Assembly: GCF_001424045.1 (NCBI RefSeq)
Contig: NZ_LMQB01000023.1
Span: 248,001-312,000, forward strand
Direction of reading: 5' to 3'
DNA: 64,000 bases
Origin: Rhizobium sp. Leaf371
Lineage (GTDB): Bacteria > Pseudomonadota > Alphaproteobacteria > Rhizobiales > Rhizobiaceae
The notes under the pieces are model-generated. The model was not told the origin of the DNA, searched no databases, and worked only from the letters and a program-made list of their open reading frames with translations. Shown one piece after another: positions 34,309 through 44,108 of this stretch (its first letter is position 1; every line of letters begins with the position of its first letter). Both the position numbers and the translations under genes were made by a program.

Positions 34309-36122
34309 TGGACAAGAACCGCAACTATTTCATCGCGATCGGCCTGTCGGTGCTGATCCTCATCGCCTGGCAGTTTCTCTACATCAATCCGAAGATGGAG
34401 CGCGAACGCGTCGCGCAGGAAGCCGTGCAGGCCCAGCAGGCACAGCAACAGGCCCAGCAGGCTCCCGCCGCCGCCGCGAACGGCTCGATCCCGGGCGCCA
34501 TTCCCGGTGCAGCGACGACCGCCGTTCCCGGCGCGGTGCCCCAGGGTGCCTCGCGCGACGAAGCCATCGCCCGCTCTGCCCGCGTCGTCATCGACACGCA
34601 GGCTCTTTCCGGTTCGATCAACCTCACCGGCGCCCGTCTCGACGACCTGAAGCTGCGCGAGTATCACGAAACGGTCGATGACAAGAGCCCGATCATCACC
34701 CTCTTCAGCCCGGCCGAGACGCCGGAAGGCTACTTTACCGAAATCGGCTATGTCGGCGATGCCTCCTCGGGCACCGTTCCCGGCCCGTCCACCGTCTGGA
34801 CGGCGCCGGAAGGCGCGAAGCTGACCACGGCGACGCCGGTCACGCTGACCTACACGAACGAAAAGGGCGTGGTCTTCACGCGCGTCATCTCGATCGACGA
34901 ACACTTCATGTTCAAGATCGACGACACGATCCAGAACGCGACCGGCGCCCCGATCGCTTTGTCCACCTATGGCCGCGTCACCCGCTTCAACAAGCCGGCG
35001 ACCCCCAGCGTCTACGTTCTGCATGAAGGCTTCATCGGCGTCATCGGCGAGCACGGCCTCGAAGAGGTGAGCTACAGCAAGGTCGAGGACAACGCGCCGG
35101 CACAGCCCGGCAAGACGACCGGCGGCTGGCTCGGCATTACCGACAAGTACTGGGCCGCGACCATCATCCCGCCGCAGACGACCGCTTACGAGACGCGCTT
35201 TGCGCATTTCACCGATGGCCGCCCGCGCTACCAGGCCGACTACAAGCAGGATGCCATCACCGTGGCACCCGGCCAGACGACCACGCTGAACAACCTCGTC
35301 TTTGCCGGCGCCAAGCAGGTGCCGCTCGTCGATGGCTATGAAGCAAGCTACAATATTCCGAAGTTCGACCTTCTGATCGACTGGGGCTGGTTCTATTTCA
35401 TCACCAAGCCGATGTTCAAGCTGATGGACTTCTTCTTCCGCTTCTTCGGCAATTTCGGCGTCGCCATCCTTCTCACCACCATCGTCGTCAAGGCGCTCTT
35501 CTTCCCGCTCGCCAGCAAGCAATATGCCTCCATGGCGAACATGAAGAAGATCCAGCCGAAGATGGAGGAGATGAAGAAGAAGTTCGGCGACGACCGGATG
35601 GGCATGCAGCAGGCCATGATGGCGCTGTACAAGGAAGAGAAGATCAACCCGATCGCCGGCTGCTGGCCGATCCTCCTGCAGATCCCGGTGTTCTTCGCGC
35701 TCTACAAGGTCATCTACGTCACGATCGAAATGCGGCACGCGCCGTTCTTCGGCTGGATCCAGGATCTGTCCGCGCCGGACCCGACCTCGCTGTTCAACCT
35801 GTTCGGCCTCCTGCCCTACAGCGTTCCGCACGCGCTGATGATCGGCGTCTGGCCTTTGATCATGGGTGTCACGATGTTCCTGCAGATGCGCATGAACCCG
35901 ACACCGCCGGATCCGACGCAGGCCATGCTCTTCACCTGGATGCCGGTGGTCTTCACCTTCATGCTGTCGAGCTTCCCGGCCGGTCTCGTGATCTACTGGG
36001 CCTGGAACAACACGCTTTCGGTCATCCAGCAGGCCTTCATCATGAAGCGCCACGGCGTCAAGATCGAGCTGTTCGACAACATCAAGGGCGTGTTCTCGCG
36101 AAAACCGAAGCCTGCGGAATAG
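34305..36122 (+). CDS. yidC: Membrane protein insertase YidC
   Basis: Inserts inner-membrane proteins alone or with SecYEG. The 605-residue protein has a first helix at about 7-25 ([20 protein letters not shown]). A Gln/Ala-rich linker follows, then a large periplasmic beta-sandwich (about 90-350). The five-helix core begins at [20 protein letters not shown] with the positively charged cytoplasmic coiled hairpin, and [20 protein letters not shown] follows. Two ATG codons overlap the rnpA stop; either may be used. The length and the short C-tail (KPAE) fit the gram-negative family. Confidence 0.97.
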   Translation: MMDKNRNYFIAIGLSVLILIAWQFLYINPKMERERVAQEAVQAQQAQQQAQQAPAAAANGSIPGAIPGAATTAVPGAVPQGASRDEAIARSARVVIDTQALSGSINLTGARLDDLKLREYHETVDDKSPIITLFSPAETPEGYFTEIGYVGDASSGTVPGPSTVWTAPEGAKLTTATPVTLTYTNEKGVVFTRVISIDEHFMFKIDDTIQNATGAPIALSTYGRVTRFNKPATPSVYVLHEGFIGVIGEHGLEEVSYSKVEDNAPAQPGKTTGGWLGITDKYWAATIIPPQTTAYETRFAHFTDGRPRYQADYKQDAITVAPGQTTTLNNLVFAGAKQVPLVDGYEASYNIPKFDLLIDWGWFYFITKPMFKLMDFFFRFFGNFGVAILLTTIVVKALFFPLASKQYASMANMKKIQPKMEEMKKKFGDDRMGMQQAMMALYKEEKINPIAGCWPILLQIPVFFALYKVIYVTIEMRHAPFFGWIQDLSAPDPTSLFNLFGLLPYSVPHALMIGVWPLIMGVTMFLQMRMNPTPPDPTQAMLFTWMPVVFTFMLSSFPAGLVIYWAWNNTLSVIQQAFIMKRHGVKIELFDNIKGVFSRKPKPAE

Positions 36123-36137
36123 CGACCGACCTTCCCG

Positions 36138-36168
36138 CCCCGGGCCGCAAGCCCGGGGTTTTCTTTTT
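36138..36168 (+). terminator. Intrinsic terminator after yidC
   Basis: CCCCGGGC, loop CGCAA, GCCCGGGG is followed by TTTTCTTTTT. It lies 15 bases after the yidC stop codon and before engB, so rpmH-rnpA-yidC probably forms one unit, with engB read through partly or from its own start. Confidence 0.88.
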
Positions 36169-36189
36169 CAGCCTCAGAGGGACCTGCCG

Positions 36190-36843
36190 ATGACCGACAC
36201 CGCCCTGAACGACGAAAAGCCGATGTTCGGCAATCCCTGGATCTTCATTCGCGGCGTTCCCTCCATGGAGTTCCTGCCGCCCGAGGGGCCGACGGAAATC
36301 GCCTTTGCCGGACGCTCCAATGTCGGCAAGTCCTCGCTCATCAACGCCCTCGTCGGGCAGAAGGGGCTGGCACGCACATCCAACACGCCGGGACGGACGC
36401 AGGAACTCAATTACTTCGTGCCGGACGGCTATTCCGGTGCCGCGGGCGACCTGCCGCCGATGGCGCTGATCGACATGCCGGGCTATGGCTACGCGCAGGC
36501 ACCCAAGGCGCATGTGGATGCCTGGACGAAGCTGGTGTTCGACTATCTGCGCGGCCGGGCGACGCTGAAGCGGGTCTATGTGCTGATCGACAGTCGCCAC
36601 GGCATCAAGAAGAACGACGACGACGTGCTGTCGCTGCTCGACAAGGCCGCCGTGTCCTACCAGGTGGTGCTGACAAAGACGGACAAGATCAAGGCGGGTG
36701 CCGTGCCGCATCTGCTGGCGGAGACGCTGGAGAAGATCCGCAAGCGCCCGGCGGCTTTTCCGGAGATCGTCGCGACGTCGTCCGAAAAGGGCGAAGGCAT
36801 CGAGGAACTGCGCTCGGCGATCCTCACCGCGATCCGCAACTGA
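36190..36843 (+). CDS. engB: Ribosome biogenesis GTPase EngB (YsxC/YihA)
   Basis: A TRAFAC GTPase needed for late assembly of the 50S subunit. The 217-residue protein has G1 [16 protein letters not shown] near residue 41, G2 [10 protein letters not shown]3 [12 protein letters not shown] near 96, G4 LTKTDK near 160 and the G5-type ATSSEKGEG near 196. GAGGG precedes the ATG. It follows yidC across the terminator, the usual order in Rhizobiaceae. Here argB does not come directly next; two minus-strand genes intervene. Confidence 0.96.
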   Translation: MTDTALNDEKPMFGNPWIFIRGVPSMEFLPPEGPTEIAFAGRSNVGKSSLINALVGQKGLARTSNTPGRTQELNYFVPDGYSGAAGDLPPMALIDMPGYGYAQAPKAHVDAWTKLVFDYLRGRATLKRVYVLIDSRHGIKKNDDDVLSLLDKAAVSYQVVLTKTDKIKAGAVPHLLAETLEKIRKRPAAFPEIVATSSEKGEGIEELRSAILTAIRN

Positions 36844-36863
36844 GACTGTCCAAGACGATACCC

Positions 36864-36884
36864 GGCGCGGCCGCTTGCCGCGCC
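36864..36884. terminator. Hairpin between convergent engB and msrB
   Basis: GGCGCGGC, loop CGCTT, GCCGCGCC, a perfect 8-bp stem, lies 20 bases after engB and 20 bases before the end of msrB. On the plus strand CGGTTT follows, a weak U-run. It may act in both directions. Confidence 0.5.
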
Positions 36885-36904
36885 CGGTTTCTGCCGCATG
36901 CTTA

Positions 36905-37399
36905 TCAGGCGGGTGCCGCTCCGGGCACGAAGGTCATCGACAGGCCGTTGATGCAGTGTCGCTTGCCGGTGGGCTTCGGGCCATCGTCGAAGATGTGTCC
37001 AAGATGTCCGCCGCAGCGACTGCAGTGACATTCCGTCCGCACCATCATGAACGACGTATCGGTGCGCGTACCCACGGCCTTCGGCAGCGCCTCCCAGAAG
37101 CTCGGCCATCCGGTGCCGCTGTCGAATTTCGTTTCCGAGGAGTAGACCGGCAAGGCGCAACCGGCGCACTGGAATGTGCCCTTGCGCTTCTCCTCGTTGA
37201 GCGCGCTCGTAAAGGGGCGCTCCGTGTCTTCGTGCCGCAGGATGCGGTATTGCTCGTCGCCGAGCATCGCCTTCCATTCGGCATCCGTTTTCGTGACCGC
37301 GAATGTTTCGGCGGCGGCAACTGGAGCAAATTCGTTTTTCAACGCAAGAGCGGCAAGACCGGCCGTGCCGGTCAGGAGAAAGAAGCGACGGCTGAGCAT
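36905..37399 (-). CDS. msrB: Peptide-methionine (R)-S-oxide reductase with export signal
   Basis: Repairs oxidised methionine (R form) in proteins. The 164-residue protein has a twin-arginine-like signal MLSRRFFLLTGTAGLAALAL, so it acts in the periplasm. The mature MsrB domain has zinc-binding pairs at Cys78/81 (CAGC) and Cys126/129 (CSRC). The catalytic Cys149 lies in RHCINGLSM. AGGAGG precedes the ATG. The resolving thiol partner is not evident. It lies between engB and the anti-sigma gene, on the opposite strand to both argB and engB. Confidence 0.93.
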   Translation of the reverse strand: MLSRRFFLLTGTAGLAALALKNEFAPVAAAETFAVTKTDAEWKAMLGDEQYRILRHEDTERPFTSALNEEKRKGTFQCAGCALPVYSSETKFDSGTGWPSFWEALPKAVGTRTDTSFMMVRTECHCSRCGGHLGHIFDDGPKPTGKRHCINGLSMTFVPGAAPA

Positions 37400-37555
37400 G
37401 GGACCTCCTTGCAGGCCATATCCTGCCTGCGCCGGTGTTCTACGCCTGTCGGGACCATTCAGAAAGCAGCCGCCGATCAAACCCGCGTGAGAATGGCCGC
37501 GCACAGGCCCATGCCCACGTCCACGCGCTTGTCCACGCCTATGTCCCGGAACATC

Positions 37556-38299
37556 TCAGCGACCGGAAATACCGGTCGCAAGCACCTTGCCCGTGGGCGC
37601 GCCGGTCGGTGAGCCGCCGGCCGGCTCGAGGCTGACCGTGATCGGGGCGCCCTCGCGCAGACGGGTCCGCACCGCCTTGGGCACGACGATCTCGCCATTG
37701 CTGTTCGTGGCGAGCACGCCGAGAGACACGGGAGCGGAACCTTCCGGCGTCAGCCAGATCTCGATGGACTTCGCATCCGCCACGCCCGCAGCCGTTGCGG
37801 CCGCGGCCACGGGAGCCAGTCGCAGGCGGCCGCTGTCATTGTCGTAGCGGGCGGTCAGGGCCAGATCGGACCCAGTGGCGAGCGGCAGGCTCGTGGTCAG
37901 GCCGCGCGGCGGCGATGTCGCGAACATGCCGGCCTGCGAGACACCCGTTGCGATGAGACCGATGGTTGCGATGCAGGCGACGCCGCGCCAGAAGGCCGCG
38001 GAGTTCCAGATGGCAACATTGAAGACAGGTACGCGCTCGCGCTGCGGCCGGGCGCGCGCGGCCACCGGCTCGGCAAAGGGAGAGGCCCGGCGCGGCGCGC
38101 GGCGGGTCGGCCGCGGCGTCTGGTCGACCGTCAGCATGTTGCTGCGCCAGTGATCCACCATGGCTGCGAAATTCCGGTCGAGCGCCATGCGCGCCTCGAC
38201 CTTCTGGCGATCTTCCGGGGAGAGAACGCCCAGCACATATTCGCCGGCAATCACCTGGTCGAGGCGGGAATCGCCACTCTTCGCATTTTCTGTCGTCAT
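37556..38299 (-). CDS. Anti-sigma factor, RskA-like, without adjacent sigma gene
   Basis: A 247-residue single-pass membrane protein. The N-terminal cytoplasmic segment AGEYVLGVLSPEDRQKVEARMA is typical of RskA-type anti-sigma domains. A basic linker leads to one helix at about 103-123, followed by a periplasmic RskA domain (about 130-247; SIEIWLTPEGSAPVSLGVLA). No zinc-binding HxxxCxxC is present. Such proteins hold an ECF sigma factor at the membrane, usually encoded just upstream in the same operon. Here upstream lies argB on the other strand, so the partner is missing locally. ATG at 38299 fits the family start. Confidence 0.8.
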   Translation of the reverse strand: MTTENAKSGDSRLDQVIAGEYVLGVLSPEDRQKVEARMALDRNFAAMVDHWRSNMLTVDQTPRPTRRAPRRASPFAEPVAARARPQRERVPVFNVAIWNSAAFWRGVACIATIGLIATGVSQAGMFATSPPRGLTTSLPLATGSDLALTARYDNDSGRLRLAPVAAAATAAGVADAKSIEIWLTPEGSAPVSLGVLATNSNGEIVVPKAVRTRLREGAPITVSLEPAGGSPTGAPTGKVLATGISGR

Positions 38300-38536
38300 G
38301 ATGTCAATGTGCTCGCCTAGAACCGCGGCCATGCCAAGCGGATGATGGACGGGATCATACGCATGGTTTGGCGTATTTTCCACGGCTTTTACGCCGCATG
38401 GCGCATGTTCGCCCCGAGGCGGTGCGACGCGCCGCACTTTCCGGCTGTCATCATGCCGTTATCTTGCCTCCCGATCATTCCCCCGAGAAAAAACTTGCGC
38501 TAAACAGCATCCGCATCGATCCCGAAGGTTTCCGAC

Positions 38537-39424
38537 ATGTCCCCATCCGAAAGCGAAATCCAGGCCCGTCTTCTCGCGCAGGCCCTGCCCTACATGCAGC
38601 GTTACGAGAACAAGACGATCGTCGTGAAATATGGCGGGCATGCCATGGGCGATCCGGAGCTCGGCAAGGCGTTCGCCGCCGATATCGCGCTTCTCAAGCA
38701 GTCGGGCGTCAACCCGATCGTCGTCCACGGCGGCGGTCCGCAGATCGGCGCCATGCTGAGCAAGATGGGCATCGAATCGAAATTCGAGGGCGGCCTGCGC
38801 GTGACGGACGCAAAGACCGTCGAGATCGTCGAGATGGTTCTCGCCGGCTCGATCAACAAGGAGATCGTGGCGCTCATCAACCAGACCGGCGAATGGGCGA
38901 TCGGCCTCTGCGGCAAGGACGGCAACATGGTCTTTGCCGAAAAGGCCAAGAAGACCATCATCGACCCGGACAGCAATATCGAGCGCGTGCTCGACCTCGG
39001 TTTCGTCGGCGAAGTGGTCGAAGTCGATCGCACGCTGCTGGACCTTCTGGCCCGTTCCGAGATGATCCCCGTCATCGCCCCGGTCGCTCCCGGCCGCGAC
39101 GGCGCGACCTACAATATCAATGCCGACACCTTCGCCGGCGCGATTGCCGGTGCGCTCAACGCGACGCGTCTCCTGTTTCTGACCGACGTTCCCGGCGTGC
39201 TCGACAAGAACAAGGAGCTGATCAAGGAGCTTTCGGTCGCAGAAGCCTTGGCGCTGATCGCCGACGGCACGATTTCCGGCGGCATGATCCCCAAGGTCGA
39301 AACCTGCATCGAGGCCATCAAGGCCGGCGTACAGGGCGTCGTCATCCTCAACGGCAAGACCGCCCATTCGGTGCTGCTCGAGATCTTCACCGAGCACGGC
39401 GCGGGAACGCTGATCGTTCCCTGA
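38537..39424 (+). CDS. argB: Acetylglutamate kinase
   Basis: Phosphorylates N-acetylglutamate in arginine synthesis, often feedback-controlled by arginine and PII. The 295-residue amino-acid-kinase-fold protein has [10 protein letters not shown] near residue 33. It has the substrate loop [21 protein letters not shown] near 65 and a late [19 protein letters not shown]. It is divergent from the anti-sigma gene over 237 bases. An N-terminal helix ahead of the core (about 1-25) suggests the arginine-sensitive hexameric type, which is inference. Confidence 0.96.
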   Translation: MSPSESEIQARLLAQALPYMQRYENKTIVVKYGGHAMGDPELGKAFAADIALLKQSGVNPIVVHGGGPQIGAMLSKMGIESKFEGGLRVTDAKTVEIVEMVLAGSINKEIVALINQTGEWAIGLCGKDGNMVFAEKAKKTIIDPDSNIERVLDLGFVGEVVEVDRTLLDLLARSEMIPVIAPVAPGRDGATYNINADTFAGAIAGALNATRLLFLTDVPGVLDKNKELIKELSVAEALALIADGTISGGMIPKVETCIEAIKAGVQGVVILNGKTAHSVLLEIFTEHGAGTLIVP

Positions 39425-39428
39425 TCGA

Positions 39429-40061
39429 TCAGTCCGCACCGGCCTCGAGGTGGGCGACATCGCCGAGCGACACGAGCGCCCGGCTCTGCCACAGATCGTC
39501 CTGCTCGAGATGGGTGATGCTGCCCGACGGCGCCCTGAAGGCGACCCAGCCGGCAGCAGGGATCGGCATGCCGATCCACTTCGCCACGACGAAGGTCAGG
39601 GCAAAGCCGTGCGTCACGACGATCTGGCAGTCGCAGGGGCGGGCCATGATCGTATCCATCGCTCCATAGATCCGGGTCGCCACTTCCCGGCGGGTCTCAC
39701 CGCCGACCATGCTGTTGCGATAGTCGAGGCGATCGTCGTCGGGGATCGACTCGTGCCGGAGATCGAGCCATTCCTGCGGCCGCCCTTCGGCAGCACCATA
39801 GCTGATGTCCCGCAGGTCGCGATTGACCGTGATGCCCGTTCGGAACAGATCGGCGATTGTATCGGCCGTCTCAGACGCACGCAGCAGATCGGAGCTGACG
39901 ATTTCCACCGGCCGGCTGCCGATCCGCGCCAGCAGCGCCTGCGCAATGGCGCCCGCCTGTGCCTGACCGCGTTTCGTCAAGCCCGTATCGAACCATCCGC
40001 CGACGCGCTTCTCGACATGGTGAGCGGATTCCGGGTGCGTGACGACGAAAATCGTTCTCAT
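39429..40061 (-). CDS. Histidine phosphatase family protein with altered RHG motif
   Basis: A 210-residue protein of the histidine phosphatase (phosphoglycerate-mutase-like) superfamily. The phosphate pocket normally starts RHG; here it reads VVTHPESAHH, so the nucleophilic His is kept but the preceding Arg is Thr. A second conserved His is kept in VVTHGFALTF near residue 155, and SSDLLRASETADTI matches the family. It may still act on phosphate esters, or have shifted function. It converges with argB, with three bases between stops. The substrate is unknown. Confidence 0.8.
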   Translation of the reverse strand: MRTIFVVTHPESAHHVEKRVGGWFDTGLTKRGQAQAGAIAQALLARIGSRPVEIVSSDLLRASETADTIADLFRTGITVNRDLRDISYGAAEGRPQEWLDLRHESIPDDDRLDYRNSMVGGETRREVATRIYGAMDTIMARPCDCQIVVTHGFALTFVVAKWIGMPIPAAGWVAFRAPSGSITHLEQDDLWQSRALVSLGDVAHLEAGAD

Positions 40062-40147
40062 GGCTGTTTCCTTCTCGCTGCGCACTCATAGTTTGTGCAT
40101 ATCATTCTTCCCTGCCGCCCGACTTGGCATTCCTGGAACAGGCCCTC

Positions 40148-40861
40148 ATGACCTCGATCGACCGACTGCCGACCATCGACGACTTTGCCCATGTCACCGA
40201 ATGGGTGTTCGACATGGACAACACGCTTTATCCGCACCGCGTCGACCTGTTCTCCCAGATAGACCGCAACATGACGGCCTTCGTCGCGGAACTGCTGCAC
40301 ATGGAACCGGCCGAGGCCAAGCTGCTGCAGAAGCAGTACTACCGCGATCACGGGACCACGCTGAAAGGCCTGATGGTCCATCACGGCATCGACCCGAACG
40401 ACTTCCTGCAGAAGGCGCATGCGATCGACTACAATGTCATCCCGCCCGATCCCGCGCTTGGCGAGGCCATCAAGGCTCTGCCAGGGCGCAAGTTCATCTT
40501 CACCAACGGTACGGTGGTGCATGCGCAGATGGCGGCGCGGGCGCTCGGTATTCTCGATCACTTCGACGACATCTTCGACATCGTCGCGGCCGATTACGTG
40601 CCGAAGCCGGCGGGCGCGACCTACGACAAGTTCATGAGCCTCAACCGCATCGACACGCGTCATGCCGCCATGTTCGAGGATCTCCCGCGCAATCTGGCGG
40701 TGCCGAAGGCGCTCGGCATGAAGACGGTTCTGCTGGTGCCGCAGAATTTCGAATACCAGTTCGCGGAAGCCTGGGAACAGAGCGAGGAGGGGAACACGGA
40801 TATCGACTTCGTCACCGAAGATCTCGCCGGCTTCCTGCGTCGGCTCGTGCCGTCGGCCTAA
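40148..40861 (+). CDS. HAD-type pyrimidine 5'-nucleotidase
   Basis: The 237-residue haloacid dehalogenase-fold phosphatase of the PYR/SSM1 group is predicted to dephosphorylate pyrimidine nucleotides or related compounds. Motif I is EWVFDMDNTLYPHRVDLF near residue 20 (nucleophile and acid Asp). Motif II is FIFTNGT. Motif III Lys lies in ADYVPKPAG, and motif IV in AAMFEDLPRNLAVPKALGM. ATG at 40148 is chosen over a TTG eight codons earlier. In rhizobia this gene commonly lies near argB and dapD; a role in clearing flavin or pyrimidine phosphates is possible. Confidence 0.85.
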   Translation: MTSIDRLPTIDDFAHVTEWVFDMDNTLYPHRVDLFSQIDRNMTAFVAELLHMEPAEAKLLQKQYYRDHGTTLKGLMVHHGIDPNDFLQKAHAIDYNVIPPDPALGEAIKALPGRKFIFTNGTVVHAQMAARALGILDHFDDIFDIVAADYVPKPAGATYDKFMSLNRIDTRHAAMFEDLPRNLAVPKALGMKTVLLVPQNFEYQFAEAWEQSEEGNTDIDFVTEDLAGFLRRLVPSA

Positions 40862-41049
40862 CCCTCTCAATTTCATTACCGAAGTTTAACTGGTGCCCTG
40901 CGGCGTCTCCTCTATCCTTGTGGTCAGGGACGAACATGCTGCGGTCAGCCCTGCGATAAAGCGGCACCGCTTTCCCCGAACGAGCACGCGGCCACATCCT
41001 GCCTGACGGGACGATAGCGCGTGCGCCAAGACCAAGACAAGGACCACCC

Positions 41050-41568
41050 ATGACCAAGAAAACCCTCATTCTCGGCCTCTCCGCCATCGCCATTGCCGCA
41101 TCGTCGCTTGCCACGCCGTCGTTTGCCGCCAAGCATGACGGCCCGACGCGCGAGCAGCGTGCCGCCTGGACGATCAAGAAGCTGGACACCGACAAGGACG
41201 GCAAGGTTTCCCGTGCCGAGGCGGATGCCGCGGCTTCGCGCGTCTTTGCCGCGTTCGACGCCGACAAGAACGGACAGGTGACGCCGGACGAGGTGAAGGC
41301 CAAGCGCGAAGCTTTCAAGGCGGCGCGCGCCGAAATGCGCAAGGCGGACAAGGGTCCGGAGCGCCAGGAACTGCGCGCCAAGTTGCAGGATATGCGGCCG
41401 GTCATGCTTCCCGCAATGGGCCCGCGCATGTTCAAGCGTGCCGATACCAACAAGAACGGCTCGCTGTCGCTTGCCGAAGTCACGGCGGCTGCGGATAAGC
41501 GCTTCAAGGCGCGCGACAGCAATGGCGACGGTTTCATCGACGCGGCCGACCTCACCCGGAAGATCTGA
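41050..41568 (+). CDS. Secreted EF-hand protein with four calcium loops
   Basis: A 172-residue exported protein. The signal peptide covers about 1-27 (ending TPSFAA before KHDGP). Four EF-hand loops are visible: DTDKDGKVSRAE, DADKNGQVTPDE, DTNKNGSLSLAE and DSNGDGFIDAAD. A charged helical linker (about 95-135) separates the two pairs. It should bind calcium in the periplasm or outside. AAGGA sits before the ATG. There is no neighbour on the same strand to suggest a partner, and it is followed by a strong terminator, so it is a single-gene unit. Confidence 0.85.
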   Translation: MTKKTLILGLSAIAIAASSLATPSFAAKHDGPTREQRAAWTIKKLDTDKDGKVSRAEADAAASRVFAAFDADKNGQVTPDEVKAKREAFKAARAEMRKADKGPERQELRAKLQDMRPVMLPAMGPRMFKRADTNKNGSLSLAEVTAAADKRFKARDSNGDGFIDAADLTRKI

Positions 41569-41597
41569 TCCCGAACCGATCCCTACCCTCGAGACAG

Positions 41598-41623
41598 AAA
41601 TGCCCCGGCAACGGGGCATTTTT
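41598..41623. terminator. Intrinsic terminator after the EF-hand gene
   Basis: AAATGCCCC, six-base loop, GGGGCATTT followed by TT. The A-run on the other side also gives a U-run on the minus strand, so it can serve the convergent PPOX gene as well. Confidence 0.88.
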
Positions 41624-41654
41624 CGTTTTCACGCTTCGCTTGCCCTTTGGAAAG

Positions 41655-42071
41655 CTACAGCGTGACTTCGCCTTCGTTTTCGCCATCCCAGTAATGGGCG
41701 CGCTCGGCGGCGACCTTGATGAGCACGAGCCCTTCGGTGTCGATGCCGTCGGCAAACCACTTGTCGATATCGGCGGACCAATGCTCCTTGAAAGCGTGCT
41801 TGTCGCGGATCAGATCGGCCTTGCCTTCGACGGCAACCAGAAAGGCCTTGGCACCCTGGAAAGCCAGAGCGACCTTCGGATCGGCCTTGATATCGTCCAC
41901 CGTGCGGGTGTCTTCGAGCGTGAAATAGAAGGACGTGCCGTCATACGCGACTTCGCGATTGTTGCTCATCGGGCGACCGGCGATCGCACCGCCATCCGTG
42001 TGGGTCGAGAGCATGCAGATGTCGATCTCGCGCATCTTTTCGGCGAGATCGGATAGGGTCCTGTTGGTCAT
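41655..42071 (-). CDS. Pyridoxamine 5'-phosphate oxidase-fold protein (general stress protein 26 type)
   Basis: A 138-residue split-barrel flavin-binding protein. It starts [41 protein letters not shown] forms the FMN-side strand pair, and SADIDKWFADGIDTEGLVLI is typical of the YdaG/GSP26 group. These bind FMN or a related cofactor; the reaction is unknown and true PNPOx activity is unlikely because the substrate residues are absent. ATG at 42071 is followed by family similarity at once; the upstream extension is not. Confidence 0.83.
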   Translation of the reverse strand: MTNRTLSDLAEKMREIDICMLSTHTDGGAIAGRPMSNNREVAYDGTSFYFTLEDTRTVDDIKADPKVALAFQGAKAFLVAVEGKADLIRDKHAFKEHWSADIDKWFADGIDTEGLVLIKVAAERAHYWDGENEGEVTL

Positions 42072-42158
42072 GGATGGTCTCCTCTTCCTGACGGAGGAGA
42101 ACGCAGTCCCGACCAACTTGTTGCCTCGCAGCGCCCTTCGATCTGGCGCGGCCAGGCG

Positions 42159-43058
42159 CTATCGTTCGCCGGAGGCAAGCGGCAGGGAGGCGGGATCGAC
42201 GCTGCCATAGAAGCGGGCAATGATGTCCCAGGCCTCTTCGGCGGTATCGACGAAGCGGATCAGATCGACATCGCCGGGCGCGATCGTGCCGAAGGCGGCA
42301 AGCGCATCGAAATCGACGATCGAGCGCCAGAACTTTTCCCCGAACAGGATGAGGGGAACGAGCGCCATGCGCCCGGTCTGCATCAACGTCATCGTTTCGA
42401 ACAGTTCATCGAGCGTCCCGAAGCCGCCCGGAAACACCGTCACGGCCTTGGCGCGCACCAGGAAGTGCATCTTACGGATCGCAAAATAGTGGAAGTTGAA
42501 GCTGAGATCCGGCGTGACGTAGGGGTTCGGCGCCTGTTCGTGCGGCAGCACGATGTTGAGCCCGATCGACGGCGCGCCGACATCGGCCGCCCCGCGATTG
42601 CCGGCTTCCATGACACCGGGCCCACCGCCCGTAACGACGACGAACTCCTTGAAATTCGACTGCGCCGAATGCTCCGAGCAGAGCCGCGCGAATTTGCGGG
42701 CCTCGTCGTAATAGACGGAGGCGGCCGTCAGGTTCTCGCGCTGCGTCTCGTTCTTTGCGGCCCAGGCATCCTTGCCGGGTTCGGGAATGCGGGCGCCGCC
42801 GAACATGACGACGGTGGAGGTGATGCCGCGCTCGGCAAGGATCATTTCCGTCTTCAGCAGTTCGAGTTGCAGGCGGATCGGCCGCAACTCCTCGCGGCAC
42901 AGGAAATCCTCGTCGGCATAGGCCAGGCGGTAGGACGGAGAGAGAGACTGCGGCGTCTTCTCGACACCGGCGGCACGGGCCCGCGCCTGGGCGCTGTCGG
43001 CAAGCGGATCCCAGACCCCGTCCTTGCGCCGCAAATTCCGCTTCTTCATCCGTGTCAT
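42159..43058 (-). CDS. LOG family protein (TIGR00730, possible cytokinin riboside monophosphate phosphoribohydrolase)
   Basis: The 299-residue protein has a Rossmann-like LOG domain. It has [17 protein letters not shown] near residue 140 and the signature [17 protein letters not shown] near 215. The motif PGGFGTxxE is that of proteins once called lysine decarboxylases and now known as nucleotide phosphoribohydrolases. An N-terminal extension of about 75 residues is basic then acidic. Plant-associated bacteria can make cytokinins with such enzymes, but many members only hydrolyse AMP or PPi-nucleotides (PpnN-like). It is divergent from dapD. Confidence 0.83.
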   Translation of the reverse strand: MTRMKKRNLRRKDGVWDPLADSAQARARAAGVEKTPQSLSPSYRLAYADEDFLCREELRPIRLQLELLKTEMILAERGITSTVVMFGGARIPEPGKDAWAAKNETQRENLTAASVYYDEARKFARLCSEHSAQSNFKEFVVVTGGGPGVMEAGNRGAADVGAPSIGLNIVLPHEQAPNPYVTPDLSFNFHYFAIRKMHFLVRAKAVTVFPGGFGTLDELFETMTLMQTGRMALVPLILFGEKFWRSIVDFDALAAFGTIAPGDVDLIRFVDTAEEAWDIIARFYGSVDPASLPLASGER

Positions 43059-43224
43059 GGGGGTCTCGTCTCCAACGCTTGCCGCGGCAACGGCCGGCGA
43101 ATCTCATCACTTACGATCCCGTGACATAGACCGCGCCTCCCGGCGCACCGCAACCGAAAAACGCTTCAAATCTCGGGCATCATGCTCTACAGCGTTGGAA
43201 ACAGCCCGGCTTTTAGGATTTGCG

Positions 43225-44082
<858 letters not shown>

Positions 44083-44108
44083 GCGCCGATCGACATACCA
44101 GATAGTGG

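Noticed and set aside
34170-36053. 627-codon minus-strand frame over yidC
   Set aside because: Antisense to a well-supported membrane insertase; composition is that of a shadow.
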